NCBI GenBank assembly: GCA_023101885.1
Contig: JALPQD010000225.1
Span: forward strand, 2,356,001 to 2,420,000
Direction of reading: 5' to 3'
Source of the DNA: Typhlomys cinereus
Taxonomy: Eukaryota > Chordata > Mammalia > Rodentia > Platacanthomyidae
Length of the DNA stretch: 64,000 nt
The position numbers and the translations under genes are program-made. Under the pieces are notes generated by a model that saw nothing but the letters and a program-made list of their open reading frames with translations, searched no databases and was not told the DNA's origin. This document shows, in pieces, positions 50,039 to 61,855 of this stretch (positions are counted from its first letter, which is position 1; the number at the start of each line of letters is the position of its first letter).

Positions 50039-50375
50039 AAGAAGCATGGTAGATCGAGACCCCTGGAGGCAAGGGATTGACAGCCATAGTAGTGATCTTA
50101 TGCTTAAGGGGGAACAAAAGAAAGGGCTTATGGAAATGCCACTGGGTCCTTATATGTCATCGGAGAGGAGGACCCAGTGGAGAGTTAGGCGTACACAATA
50201 AAGGACTCTCTGGAATTGGGGGGGAGGCACTGGGGGAAGGGGAGGGGGAGGAGGGGGGAGGGAGGGAACTGGTAAAAAATTTTAAAATGTATAATTAAAT
50301 TTTTAATAAAAAAAGAAATATTTAAAATATTTAAAATATTTTAAAAAATATTTAAAATATTTTTAAAAAAAGAAA

Positions 50376-51435
50376 TGCAAATTCCATTAGAAAATGGGAG
50401 CCTTCAGTTACGGACAGTTTGGCCTGAGAAAGTTTGAAAATGAGTCCAGGGCCCTGGAAACTACATTTTTATGGTTATCAGACTTTTCTGGTAACTGAAG
50501 GGTTGTCTGGGAGGTTGGCCAATGTGGATGGGGAGTTACAGAAAATGGGAGAATAATTATGGTCCTCTTTCAACGGTGGGGCATTTAGGGATTTGAAGGG
50601 ATAAATTGGAAGTGGATTAGGATGTCTCCTGTGGTCCACAATCCAGACATGGTGGAACAAGCTTTAAAAAATGTTGAAGCTGGAGCTGGAGAGGTGGCTC
50701 AGGTGTTAAGCTTCTGCCTTGTAGGCAGAAGGTCTCTGAGTTCGGATCCTAGACCCCACATATAGACGCAGGCAGAAGCCTGGCGGCCTGCATTTCTGGT
50801 CCTGGTAGGGCGGAGCCTGTGAATCCTGGGGCGGAGTAAACAAGGAGAAGGTGGAGGCGTCCATGGTTGTTCCCGAATTTGTCCGTGGTTCTACACACGC
50901 TCATACATACATGCACATATACACATGCGCACACACGCATACATGCACAATTGAATAAATAACAAAAAAATGGTGAAGCTGTGGCTACTAAACTAATTTT
51001 GGGAGGAATATTTCTTCTGGTCAGCTTTATTGAGCCTCAGGGAGGCCATAAACCCCAGGCATCCCTTCTCCCTTGCCAACTGTCTTTAAGTAACATGCTT
51101 ATTTTATCTGACTTGTGTGGGTGCTCTCAGAGAACTTGAGACAGAAGCAAAAAGTGTACCCCAAAGTAGAATAGACTGGAGTGGTAACCAATGATCTTAA
51201 TATAAGGCCAGTGATTTTTCTCTCCTTTACAAAGTTAGAAATTGCAGTGGCTACAATAAATTGAAATAAACAAAAAGCATGTCTTGTACATCCTTTTAAA
51301 TTTAGTCCTTGCATCAAATACAGAATTTTGATTTGAATTTACCATAAGTGCACATTTCTTACTTTTTTGATGTATGTATGTTAAGGAAAACATTGCATTT
51401 GCACATTGGTCATTAAAAGGAATTGCTCAAATTCT
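50376..51435 (+). other. transduced non-L1 segment, source locus unknown
   Basis: Unique-looking sequence between the L1 tail and the terminal A-run, containing one young SINE (50683-50964). I see no protein domain in it. Its original copy should exist elsewhere in this genome downstream of a full-length L1. Confidence 0.7.
50683..50964 (+). mobile_element. young tRNA-headed SINE inside the transduced segment
   Basis: Complete head, CpG-rich body and ATTGAATAAATAAC tail. It has its own near-perfect duplication (AAAAATGTTGAAGCTG at 50667-50682 against AAAAATGGTGAAGCTG after the tail), so it is a separate insertion, either at the source locus or after arrival. Confidence 0.9.
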
Positions 51436-51471
51436 TAAAAAAAAAAAAAAAAAAAAGAAGCATGGTAGATC

Positions 51472-54400
51472 CTGACACTTGCTCAGCTCTAAGCCTCTGG
51501 AGCACTCTTCCGTTCTGCCATACAGTCATAGCCTCTGCCACATGACGTGGCTGCTTCTTCAGATGCACAGTTTGCAAACATCTTAATGATGGTTTCAATT
51601 TAATTAGAGGAAAACAACTCTTTGTGAGTCCTGTGTATGACAGCAGGTTACTGTGTCTTGACAGGCTTGTAACCTTCTCCAACCCACATGAAATTGTCTT
51701 TAGAATGCAAAAATGTATTTTTGACCTTGGAAAGCCCTAATCTATTGGAAGAGTTGCTGGAAAGGATTAACCAATCTGAGACCTATAGCAAGGTGAAGGT
51801 AACATACTCCGAAGTATTTATGTTTTCATAGTAACCTTAACTGTGCTGAGAAGTGTTGGCTTAGTCAAAAAGCCTGAAATGACTCTCACTGTTCAGGATA
51901 TGGGCCTAGAACTTCTGCACCCAGGAGAAGAAAATTAAAGTGCTTGCCTTTTTTGTGGTCTGGATTGCAGTGCCTTCCAGAAAAGTTGCAGTCTTGCTGA
52001 AGATTTACTGCCCTCTGGAGGACGGTGCTATAATATATCTGTAAGTGCTATCTTAGAAAAGGACCTCACCAAACTCACTAAGATAATCTATGAAAATCAG
52101 GCAAATTGTGTTTGAGTCACATTTTGCTTAGAAAAATATCACAAATTAAATAACGCTTTCAGATTTTCTCTATCTTATATTCTTGCTAAAGTGCAAGTCC
52201 TTATAAATGAAGTCTCTGAAGAAATGTTGAGGGTCGTCATGTCCTTGATTAGATATCAGAAAGTGAATTCCCACATACTTAACTTGAAGTTCTTTGTAAA
52301 CATAGAGGTGAAAGTCATATTACAGTTAAAACACCTTTACCTTACTGGGTCTATATGTACATGGTCAGATTATAGTCTTCATTGTTTCAAAAAAGCAAAC
52401 TTTAATTACGTTGCCATGAACAGAAGCTACTAGATGATAACATCAAATTAAAATAATTAAAATAACAGATTATCATGTCTATTTGTGATCAGAACAGAAG
52501 GGAAATGACAGAGCTGCCAGCTTGTAGGAATGTCTACCCTATCAGGCCAACAATGTGAAGTGCCAATGAATAGGAAGACTTGCTGAGTCACAGTTCCATT
52601 CTGGAGCCCCATTTGAGACTAATTTTCCAGATCCTTACAAATATTTATGGTCACAGTGAGTCTCTAGAAGACTTCAGAAATTAACTATGATCTTCTTATG
52701 CTAGACACATACTTGAATGCTTGAATGCTTGAAATGAGAGCATCTTTTCTCAAACTATATTTTTTCTCTTACCTTCAATCTCTTTAAAAACAAACAGAAA
52801 TAACAAGAACCAATATTCATACAGGATGCTACATTTCATCATGGATTGGGGAGGCACCAGGAAGTCCCATCTTTTCTCTCTCCCTGACTTAAGGCTCATG
52901 GCAGGAAGAGGCTTTATTTTCTTAGCAGTGTAACTTCTAACAAGTTGGCCCTTTTCCCAGGAAATAACCTCCCAGCCATACCTAGGCATGAAACTAATTC
53001 ACTTCAGTGTGTCACATGCAAAATGAAGACATGCAAATAAGAAGGATCTGTTGGGAAGAAAGATCTCAGCAGGAGAAGGTGGAGGGGTGTTAGGACAATG
53101 GGGATGTGAAAGATTAAAATAATGTATGAAACTGTCAAACAATGGGAAATGTTTTAAAACCTGGAAATTTTAGTCTAATCTTTGACAATGTGCTTATCTC
53201 TGAAGCACAGCAAATCATAAAGCATGCCAACTCAACTGGAACATTTTTAAAAGTGATAAGAACTTATATAATGGCAGATTTAACTTCCAGTAACACTTCG
53301 GCAAATTGTAATGGGCTGATACACAGAATCGGCCAGGTGTACACTCCTCTTTTTGAGGTCCTTCTTTGATTCCCTGCAGTAATTCTTGTTCTGACATCAC
53401 CAAACATAAGGTCATCTGGCATGTTTGGAGTTTTTCTTCTTGAGTCAGTATTTCAGACAATAAGTTCTCATCTAGCTGGCAGAAATACGGAGTGGAAAAT
53501 TCTGCTCATCAGTGCTCCGTTACTGAAGTCAGATAAATTCCTTCAGTGTCAGGACTGAGTCCTGGAGATGGTGTCTTTCATTTGCTTTGCAGGTGCTGAA
53601 AGTGAAACCCCTAAAGTCTTGGACAATTGCATCTCTGTCTCTGCTGCTTGTCCAATGTCTGCCATAGGACTCCATTTTCCTCCCCTGATATCCCAGTCAT
53701 CAAAAAATATTAGGAAAATAACATAACATACACTGAAAATGACACTGGTAAGTGGTAAGTTTCTTGGGTAATTCAAGTGGCAGGTAAGGGCCAAGTGTTG
53801 CCACAGAGCCATTATAAATAATAACTATCATTCAGAAAAGCTTCTTGCTCAATTGAGATAAGATGTAGGGATCGGTTTGTCTTTACAAAAGCCCTGGATC
53901 CCATGTTCAGTGCTGTGCTTGAGCTTGGCTCTCAGGAAAGAAAAACTAATCCTGGTGTGATATTCTTGAGGGAATATAGATTGGTAGATTTTCTTGAGTG
54001 ATGAATAATAAGTCATGAGTAGTCAATGCATCCAAGCTGGCAGGACAGGACTATTCTGAAGTAATTCATTTCTCCATTTCCAGGGCTTTTGTATGCCTGG
54101 CTGCCCAAAGTAACATCATTGATTTATCCAGTTGACTAGAAAATGGAAGCAATAGACAAATTCAGCTACTGCACATGTATAATCAATTCCTGTGACCTTG
54201 ATCCCAATCCATACAGGTGAAATTTGCTCACACTCTTAGTCTTGATGACCCAGAATAAACCAAATGATTCAGCAGATCACAGTGATCCAACAGAGGCTCA
54301 AGATGTTCTTCCAGCTCAAGAATGTGATACTCTTGAGACTGCAAGATGGACATAGAACTCAATAGTTTTATGAATGGGTAAGAGTAAAAAGGAGAAGTCA

Positions 54401-57400
54401 TTAAATAGAGTTCTTCAGCATTAGAGAAGCAAGAAGCTATTGTGAGTGACTTTTAAAAGTACATCTGTGCATATGTGTTTCATTGTTGACCATTGCATTA
54501 TATGTACCATTGGTTTCCAAAAGCATCAGAAAAAAGAGAAAGTAGGAACAATGAAAAGGAAGTGTGTCTTCCATTAACTTGGTCTAGGGATGGTGCATAT
54601 TTTGGATTTCTGGGAAAGTAATAAATGCATTTTTAAAGTTGTCTCCAAGTTCAGTGAAAATATGGATACCTGTCACCAAGAGCAACGAGTTAATCAGCTC
54701 CTTGGGCCGTGTTTCTTCCAAACTGAAAAATGTTCTGCACTTGGCTACTCATAAAGAAAAAGAAAAAAAAAACAATGAATTTATTTATTTTTCTGTAGGT
54801 TTCTGGACATCTAAATAACAGCCGCTCTCTGGATCTGACCTCAGAAGCTGATTTTGATGAGCACATTGTAGTTTTCTTGGTTTAATCCTCAGTCTCATGC
54901 TTTTGCTTTTGTTTTGTTTTGCTTTTTTCACTTTCACTCACAGAGAAGAGTCTGAGCCCTGACCGTTGTTCTATGACATAATGGCACTGATTGTCAGAGA
55001 GATTCTACAATTAAGTGCCACAGGGAGCAGGGAATAGGCAAATTCAGCTTCTTTGGGGCCATTTGCATGTTCTCCTAAAACAACACCTGAAAGGTTCTGT
55101 TCTCTCAAGGACTAGCATTACAGACAAACTTGACAACTACCAAACTCTGTGAGTAGTAATGAGACAAAATATAAATAGAAACAAATAAAATCTCAAGGAA
55201 CTGTTATCTGAGTGAAGGTCCTGGAAAGATAAACAAGATTGACCAAAGGATATTGTCTCTACTTTATCATTGACAAAATATGAATAGTCATGTTGAAGTA
55301 TGGATGGGTGAATCTGCATATAAGTCACAAATAAAGACTCTTACATCTAACTATTCAAGCATTCTATAAAAATATCATTGTTTTCTTTTTGCTCAGTACA
55401 AAGTTTGTTTCTCCTTTTCTCAGAAAGCATCTCATCTGAGATCATCAGGCATCATCCAGTGTTAGAGCTAGATCAGCTGTTTGCAAAGGTGTTTTTATCT
55501 GCCCATATCATCTGGCCTACTTAGGGACATCATATTAATAACAAATAGTAGAGGGTAAAGAATGGCATATTATCTCAGCTGGCACAAGAGAAATGTGAGG
55601 TCCTAAAGAACAAGAACAGCTTAGATCACTCAGCCAGAAAGCAAGACTTGGTGTCTACAGACTCCGAAGATCTGTTCACCTTTTATGTCCCTTTTCTTCA
55701 CCTAGCTCTGAATCCCATATATACCAAAAGTGAAGTAGGTTCTTGGACAGAGAATATCTTGAATAGCTCTCAACCATGAAAAGGTCAGCCTTGATTTCCA
55801 AAGTTGTTGCTGGGCCATATCAGTCCATTGCTTGGTGGTCCTCACTGCTGTCACTTCGATGCATTTCAGTCCAATGCCAACTGGCACCTCTTGCATCAAG
55901 TTGCTAAGGTTATATGTTCACCATAGCACACCTTGTAGGCCAAGGAAGCCAGCACATTGCCACCTCTAAAGGTGATTATATACAATGATGACAGAAAACT
56001 TGAACTATAAATGCCAGCTTCCTTACTCTTAGAAGTGTGGAATCCTAGTCCATGATCACGTTTCCTGATAGAATAGAGATCCCCGGCCATTATGGTAAAG
56101 TGCATGCTTGCTACTTTTCTCCCTTTCTCACTTCTCCACTACATTGTTGCTTCCTTCACCTCCTCATAAGCTTTGCATATCACCACTCCAGATACTGGAG
56201 GACCCAAACCAAGTTACCTGAATATCTTAACTTATGCTTTAAAACTGTATCTACTGTCCAGGGACATTACTGCAGTTTCTGAGAAAAGTAGATTTCTACG
56301 CTGGAGCTGAAGTCCCCAGGGATTGGGTCAGGCCTCTGTATCTTTTCCTGGACTTTTCTCTTTTGTGCAGATGGAAGGTGGTAAATTAGGGCAGGAACAC
56401 TGACCCATAGGCCACTGTATAATACAGGTTTCTTTGGCAACATTGTGCTTGGCAAAACTTAGCTGTCATAAAAAAGTGAACTCTGTCCTTACATGGATCT
56501 ATACTCAGGTTTCCTTTTAGCCTTACTTGCTAGGAAATTCAGAGGAAAAAGTCCAGGCTTTAAATTTAGACTTTTAGACTATGTGTAGTCTCCCAGCCCA
56601 TCTACCTAGAGCTTGATTCCCTCCACTTTTGACTATCTGATATACGGAAGTCACTGGTTCCTTTGTATGTAATTTACTATTTGCTTATGCTATGCCATGG
56701 CAGAATTATCAAGTGCAACATCAAACAGAAGCTCATGATTAACAATTGTTTGGATACTCTTCTCTCCTCACACATTCTGTGGCTTTTACTACTGTTATTT
56801 GTTCACTTACCCTGGAATGAGGCAAGGAGAAATTGATACCCCGAGCTACAAGAAATGTTACAGGGGAATGAACAAGTAAGTTGGGTCTTGCAGGAAGTTC
56901 ACTTGATACTAGAGCTAGGCCATGTTCTTTTTCCTTTAAGAGGCCTGAGTTATGAAACATCATGGAGAGGTCTCAGGAAATTGCAAGAGAGCGGTGTCCA
57001 ATTCTACTTGGAAACATTTTTATGGGGGCTAGACCCCAGGTTCTCTGTACACAGCTCAGGGAGGTGGTGTGACCACTGCTACTGATCGTCTAATACAATC
57101 AACAATACTTTAGTTGCTTTATCGTTTTTTCACTTTCCAAATTTACTCTGTATAACCCTCTAAGAGTTAAAGATTGAAGCCTGGGTCCCAGCATATGGGG
57201 ATTTGATTCTTCATGGGGACAGAGCCTCTAAAGTAGTGAGAACAAAGCATGAAATCTTTGGTTTGTTCTCACTTCAGGAGCGCAAAGACGTCCTCACGGA
57301 CATCTAGGATATGCACACTCAGAGATGCAGTGAGAATAATGAGAAAGCAGATTTCTGTTAAATCACATGGGTGTATTGTTTGGTTACTGCAGACCTAGAT

Positions 57401-57668
57401 AGCCTGATTCATGATCTCTAAGGAGTATTTTGGAAAGCTTCACCGGGAAGTCATATAGAAGCGTTTTGGGAATGTAATGAACCATATATGAACCATACAT
57501 TTTGCCCATATCTGAATCTGCATGGACCTTAGCTTTCAGAAGCATCTTTGCTTCTGAAATGGATCTCCTTGGACAGAACCAGCCACAGACATGTGGTAAG
57601 CCAGACCTAATGGCAAGGTTCCTCTTTAAAGAGGAAAGACAAGAGCCTCATTTACAGTCCTGAGGAGG

Positions 57669-57669
<1 letters not shown>
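51472..57669. other. noncoding, no gene recognised
   Basis: A 6.2-kb stretch with only short ORFs and no repeat I can name with confidence. It is the most repeat-poor long block in the window. Confidence 0.4.

Positions 57670-57720
<51 letters not shown>
57670..57720. repeat. (TG)n microsatellite, 51 bp uninterrupted
   Basis: Perfect dinucleotide run with no SINE sequence next to it, unlike most CA/TG runs in the window. Confidence 0.98.
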
Positions 57721-57724
<4 letters not shown>

Positions 57725-58235
57725 AATCAGAAAAGTGATCCATGGAGCTGTAAACCAAACTAGTCTGCTCTGAGGATGGTTGTAATAGCCAGAAAACAGC
57801 TGAGAAATAAGAATAAAATCTGTAAAATGAGGACATTAGTGTACATATATGAGAGCAATAGACGTGAAAGGAGTGCATGGTTGGATTTGCTGCTCTGTTT
57901 ACAATCAACTGTTTCAAAAGGGGAAATGGCCACTTGTGCTGAAGCTTCTTATCTGGAGGAATGATGTGACTGTCAGCTTGCTCCGCATCACATCCCATTC
58001 TCAATTGAGCCTCTGTCCCAGATTCATTAAGAATTTTCCTCAGAGCTAAAAGTTCCTAACAGACTTACTAGAATAGTTTGTCCTTAAACACATGAGCTTT
58101 GAAATAAAGAGAAAGTGTTACTAATTCTGTTCTAACCATTCTCACAGCAGACTGCTTTACATCTCTAATGACCATCTCTCTGATTAGGGGCTTTAAAAAA
58201 CCCTATGCAGGATTGTAAGTGAAGTTCTCGTCTCT
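57721..58235. other. noncoding, no gene recognised
   Basis: Short ORFs only. No named repeat. Confidence 0.4.
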
Positions 58236-59270
58236 CTCACTTCAAAGTACTATTCAGCTGTCAGGAAAGACAAAGTAGTGAAATTTGCTAGTAAATGGAT
58301 GGAAATAGAAGAAATCATACTGAGTGAAATATCTCAGACACAGAAAAACAGACACTGTATGTTCTCCCTTATAAGTGGATCCTACATTAAACTTTCAGTT
58401 TGATGTAATCAAATAGAAACTCTTACAACACTTACAAATGCAAGGAACATAAACCAGGGGGTGGGAGAAAATCTCAAAAGAGCAGAAACAAAATAACATG
58501 AGTAAAATAGTTTAAAATAAGCTTTTATGTAAGAAAAGTCTTAAAAGAGAGGGAAGAACAGGAATAAGACACAGTAAAGCATGGGATAAACCTCCAGGTA
58601 AGAAAAGATCTCAAAACCCAAACAAGACACAACTAGTACAATGGAAGAGCAGTAAAACAGAAAACAACAGCCAACTACAGTGCAGAATATTGGAGATCCT
58701 AAAACCCTCTGCCCTGAAACAAATCAACCACATCTTTTCCCATCCTAAGACTCAAGGAATCTTGCTGAAGAAGGCACGGTAAGAATTGCAAGAGCCTGAA
58801 ATGGGAAGGTCGGTTGGCCAGGTCATTCCACTCAAGACAGAGCTGCTGCATCCAGGAACTTACTGCAATGAGATTTCTCCTCAGCAGGACCTGCACAAAG
58901 GCTGACATATCAACATTTCCTCATAGACCAGTGAGGAACTCAAGAGAAATAATTACATGCAGTAGGAACCTTGTGGCTAAGGCTACACAGGTGAAGGGGA
59001 GTGTCCCTATCAGTAGGTCTATGCAATGATTAACCATTTAAGCATTCCAAAAGGCCTGAACCGCTATATTAGAGCAGACAATGTGAAGGGAACCTGGGGC
59101 CCACACAAGCAGATAGGCAGCAAAGTGGGAGGGAAAGGGATGGATTGATGAACAGAAGGTAGGGTGGGAGAGGAAAGAGGGAGGAAGGGAGTGTGAAGGA
59201 AGGGCAAAGAGAAAGAGGGATATAGTAATAACCATTCATTGTGTTTGTAAAACTAGAAAAAGGAAAAAAA
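58236..59270 (+). mobile_element. L1 ORF2 end and 3' UTR fragment, older subfamily
   Basis: 58250-58390 matches the L1 ORF2 C-terminal coding end (TAAATGGATGGAAATAGAAG, TGTTCTCCCTTATAAGTGGA). A 3' UTR with a polypurine tract (59125-59215) and a GGAAAAAAAG tail follows. Collinear with the older L1 fragment at 36055-37140. Confidence 0.8.
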
Positions 59271-59277
59271 GGGGGAG

Positions 59278-59530
59278 GGTTAAGCCTCTGCCTAGCAAAC
59301 AGAAGAATCTGGGTTCAGATCCCAGATCCCACATAAAAACACTGGGTGGAATGGCTGTGGCTTGCATTTCTGGTCCTGGAAAGCAAAGCCTGGGAAACCC
59401 CAGAGCAAAGCAATAAGAAGGCGTAGAAATCCAGTATGATTCCCAAAGTCACCCTTGGACCACATCACAGGCACACGTAATCCCCTCTGATACACAATGG
59501 CACACACACACACAAAAAAAAAAAAAAATC
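59278..59530 (+). mobile_element. older relative of the young tRNA-headed SINE
   Basis: Begins within the head at GGTTAAGCCTCTGCCTAGCA, with box B-like GGGTTCAGATCCCAG, diverged body, (CA)n and a long A-tail (59513-59528). It directly follows the L1 tail. Confidence 0.8.
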
Positions 59531-59869
59531 CAGAAGGAACCTTGCCTTTAGGACTGGCTTACTGGATAATGTGTCAGTGGACCACAAGGCTTACTCTGCC
59601 TAAGACTCCAAAGACACCTGCAGATAAGCTTCTAGAAAAGAGGGAAGAATTCTAACCACTCTGCACAGAGACTGAAGACACAGCCCTGGAAGCCTGAGAC
59701 CCTGGAAACTTGTCTGAAGATGGCTCATTATGCCGTACAGTTGGCTGTGGAGACATACAGGTGATCTAGTGTTCAGATTTCCCTTGGGTGTGATTTAAAA
59801 AAAAATGGAATCCCATAGGACTGTTTACTTTGTTAGCCAAATGAAAGTAAAGGTTTTAAAACTAACAAT
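59531..59869. other. noncoding, no gene recognised
   Basis: No recognisable gene or repeat. Confidence 0.4.
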
Positions 59870-60018
59870 ATAGTTGAGCATGAAATTGCATGGCTGTCAT
59901 CCCAGCACTTGGAGGCTGAGCAGAAGATGGTGAGTTCAAGACCAGGCTGGAATACAAGGTAAAGCGGAGTTCAACATGATCTGTTCAGCACTACCTCCTT
60001 TCTCAAAATAAAAAAAAA
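59870..60018 (+). mobile_element. B1 SINE, diverged
   Basis: GCATGGCTGTCATCCCAGCACTTGGAGG, GAGTTCAAGACCAGGCTGG and an A-rich tail give B1 on the + strand. Its box B-like GAGTTCAAGACC is intact. Confidence 0.85.
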
Positions 60019-60560
60019 TCTGATGATATAGAATCATCTAAAATATGAGGGCTAAAGATCATTAAAGGTCATAATGAAAAATACATTAGTATTCCCAAAG
60101 TTCATCCCTCAAAAATAGGTGCTTTTCCTATTTTATAGTGCATATATTTATCTCTGTAAATACATCCATAATACATGCATAAAAGGATATATTATGCATG
60201 TACTCAGATTTAGTTAGTTTGCATTTTCGTTCCTAGAAAATTTAAATTTACTCATAGGCAAAGCTTACAATTTTATATATTTATGAGTCTCCATGTGGGA
60301 CTGAAAGACATGTTAGTGTAAGTTCAAATCAGAATAAGTATTGATCTCAGATACCAATCATTTATTGTGAAAACATCCAAAACCCTGACTGCTGATTTTT
60401 GAAATATATACTAGCTGCACATCTACTCAACCCACAATGGCATGCCACACCTTATAACCCTACAATTCCATGCCAATGAGTTCCCTAGATCATGTCTAAG
60501 CACTTTCTATTCTTCCCAACCACTAGTAAGCAACAGTATACTCAATTTCTATTAGACAAG
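60019..60560. other. noncoding, no gene recognised
   Basis: AT-rich; short ORFs only. Confidence 0.4.
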
Positions 60561-60760
60561 AGTTTTCTGATTCTGTTCTCATTGATCAATGAAATCATGT
60601 GGTACTTGCCATTCTTACTCTTATTTTACCTACCATAATGATCTCCTGCTTCATCTATATACTTGCAAATGTTATGATTTTGTCTTTTATGAGACTGTGT
60701 GTATCTTATGTATATGTAGCACATTTTTTAAGCCACTCATCAGTTGATGAACACTTGTGT
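60561..60760 (-). mobile_element. old L1 ORF2 3'-end fragment
   Basis: Contains CATAATGATCTCCTGCTTCATC, GCAAATGTTATGATTTTGTC and GCCACTCATCAGTTGATGAACAC, the reverse complement of the L1 ORF2 end, strongly diverged. It explains the start of the 139-codon open frame that runs from here into the TG microsatellite. Confidence 0.6.
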
Positions 60761-60971
60761 GAAATTGTGAAAAGTGTGGCAGCAGAACCTCTTTCAGGCA
60801 ATGTGACCTTACATATTTTGAGAAAAATTATTCATGGATATTTGCTGTGCAAAGTGAAGAGTTTCACAGTAACAGTGTTGTTCAAGTGTATCATGTATTT
60901 TTATCAGTTACTCTCCACTGTCCTTTTGCTTTTCCTTAGCTTTGTTCTGTCTCAATGTGCCATGTGTGTTT

Positions 60972-60972
<1 letters not shown>

Positions 60973-61017
<45 letters not shown>
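60973..61017. repeat. (TG)n microsatellite
   Basis: Uninterrupted GT dinucleotide run. Confidence 0.97.
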
Positions 61018-61022
<5 letters not shown>

Positions 61023-61433
61023 ACATGTCATCTATATTTTACACAGGAGAGACAACATGAATTATTTATTTTTTTGAGTCTGACAGTAGTCAATGAATGG
61101 CAGATTTTCCCCCTGTAGTATTGCAGTATTTTCCCCTTTCTGTACTCTGTTCATTGGAAACGAGTTGCTAAATTCAGCTGTATCTAAGAGAGGGAAGTTA
61201 AGAAAGAAGGAGTATCTACATAGAGTGTTTGGAACTATGTAAGGAAGATTTATGCTTTCTTCTCAATGTTTGCATTTACTCAGTTATTTATTATTGAATT
61301 ATGGACTCATTGGTATATCTTATTCTTTAGTCTATAATGCAACGCAATAATATGCACTTTGTTCCTCAATTCAATTACCTGATTTGGCCAGAAGGAGTTT
61401 TTAAAAGTTGACCTTTCCATTTTTTTAAGGTCC
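61018..61433. other. noncoding, no gene recognised
   Basis: No recognisable gene or repeat. Confidence 0.4.
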
Positions 61434-61540
61434 TAGCTCTTTCTCTCTCTCTCCTTTCTTCCTTCCTTCCTTCCTTCCTTCCTTCTTTTCATTTCCTTCC
61501 ATCCTTCTGTCCTTCTTTCATTCATTTGTTCTTTCTTTTC
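61434..61540. repeat. (CTTC)n polypyrimidine microsatellite
   Basis: CT dinucleotides followed by CCTT repeats, decaying downstream. Confidence 0.95.
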
Positions 61541-61718
61541 AGTTTTTAATTAACATTTTTAGCTAGCAACCAAATAGTGATCTCATTCATATGTTTTCAT
61601 ATGTATATCTTTGTACTTGCTCATTTTCACTCTTGTGACTGGTTTTTTACCTCTGTCTCATGTTCAACTAATCCCCTTTCTTCCACCAAAATTTCTTCTT
61701 CTGCTCTCATCATAATTA

Positions 61719-61855
61719 TATATAATTATTATATAATATATATTTTAATAAAATATGTAATATTTATAACAATTATATATAATATATAATAATATAATAA
61801 TTATATGTGTAATTGTACAAGACTTGTATTTATTTTCCCTATATTACCTATTCTT
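61719..61855. repeat. 137-bp direct repeat, left copy
   Basis: AT-rich sequence ending TATTACCTATTCTT. The second copy is at 62944-63081. They differ only by a few substitutions (e.g. GTGTAATTGTAC against GTGCAATTGCAC) and small indels in the TA-rich part. Confidence 0.95.

Larger units (their letters stand above)
50056..51454 (+). mobile_element. L1 3' end with probable 1.1-kb 3' transduction
   Basis: A 17-bp perfect duplication AAGAAGCATGGTAGATC lies at 50039-50055 and 51455-51471. Between them: a younger-subfamily L1 3' UTR (50056 to about 50300), a messy A/T-rich L1 tail (50281-50375), about 1.05 kb of non-L1 DNA, an ATTAAA at 51413-51418 and a terminal A-run (51436-51456). This is the textbook layout of an L1 transcript that read past its own poly(A) site and ended at a downstream one. 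Confidence 0.85.

Noticed and set aside
60599..61018. 139-codon + strand open frame with hydrophobic stretches
   Set aside because: It begins in an old reversed L1 fragment and ends by reading through a (TG)n microsatellite as Cys-Val repeats. No domain.
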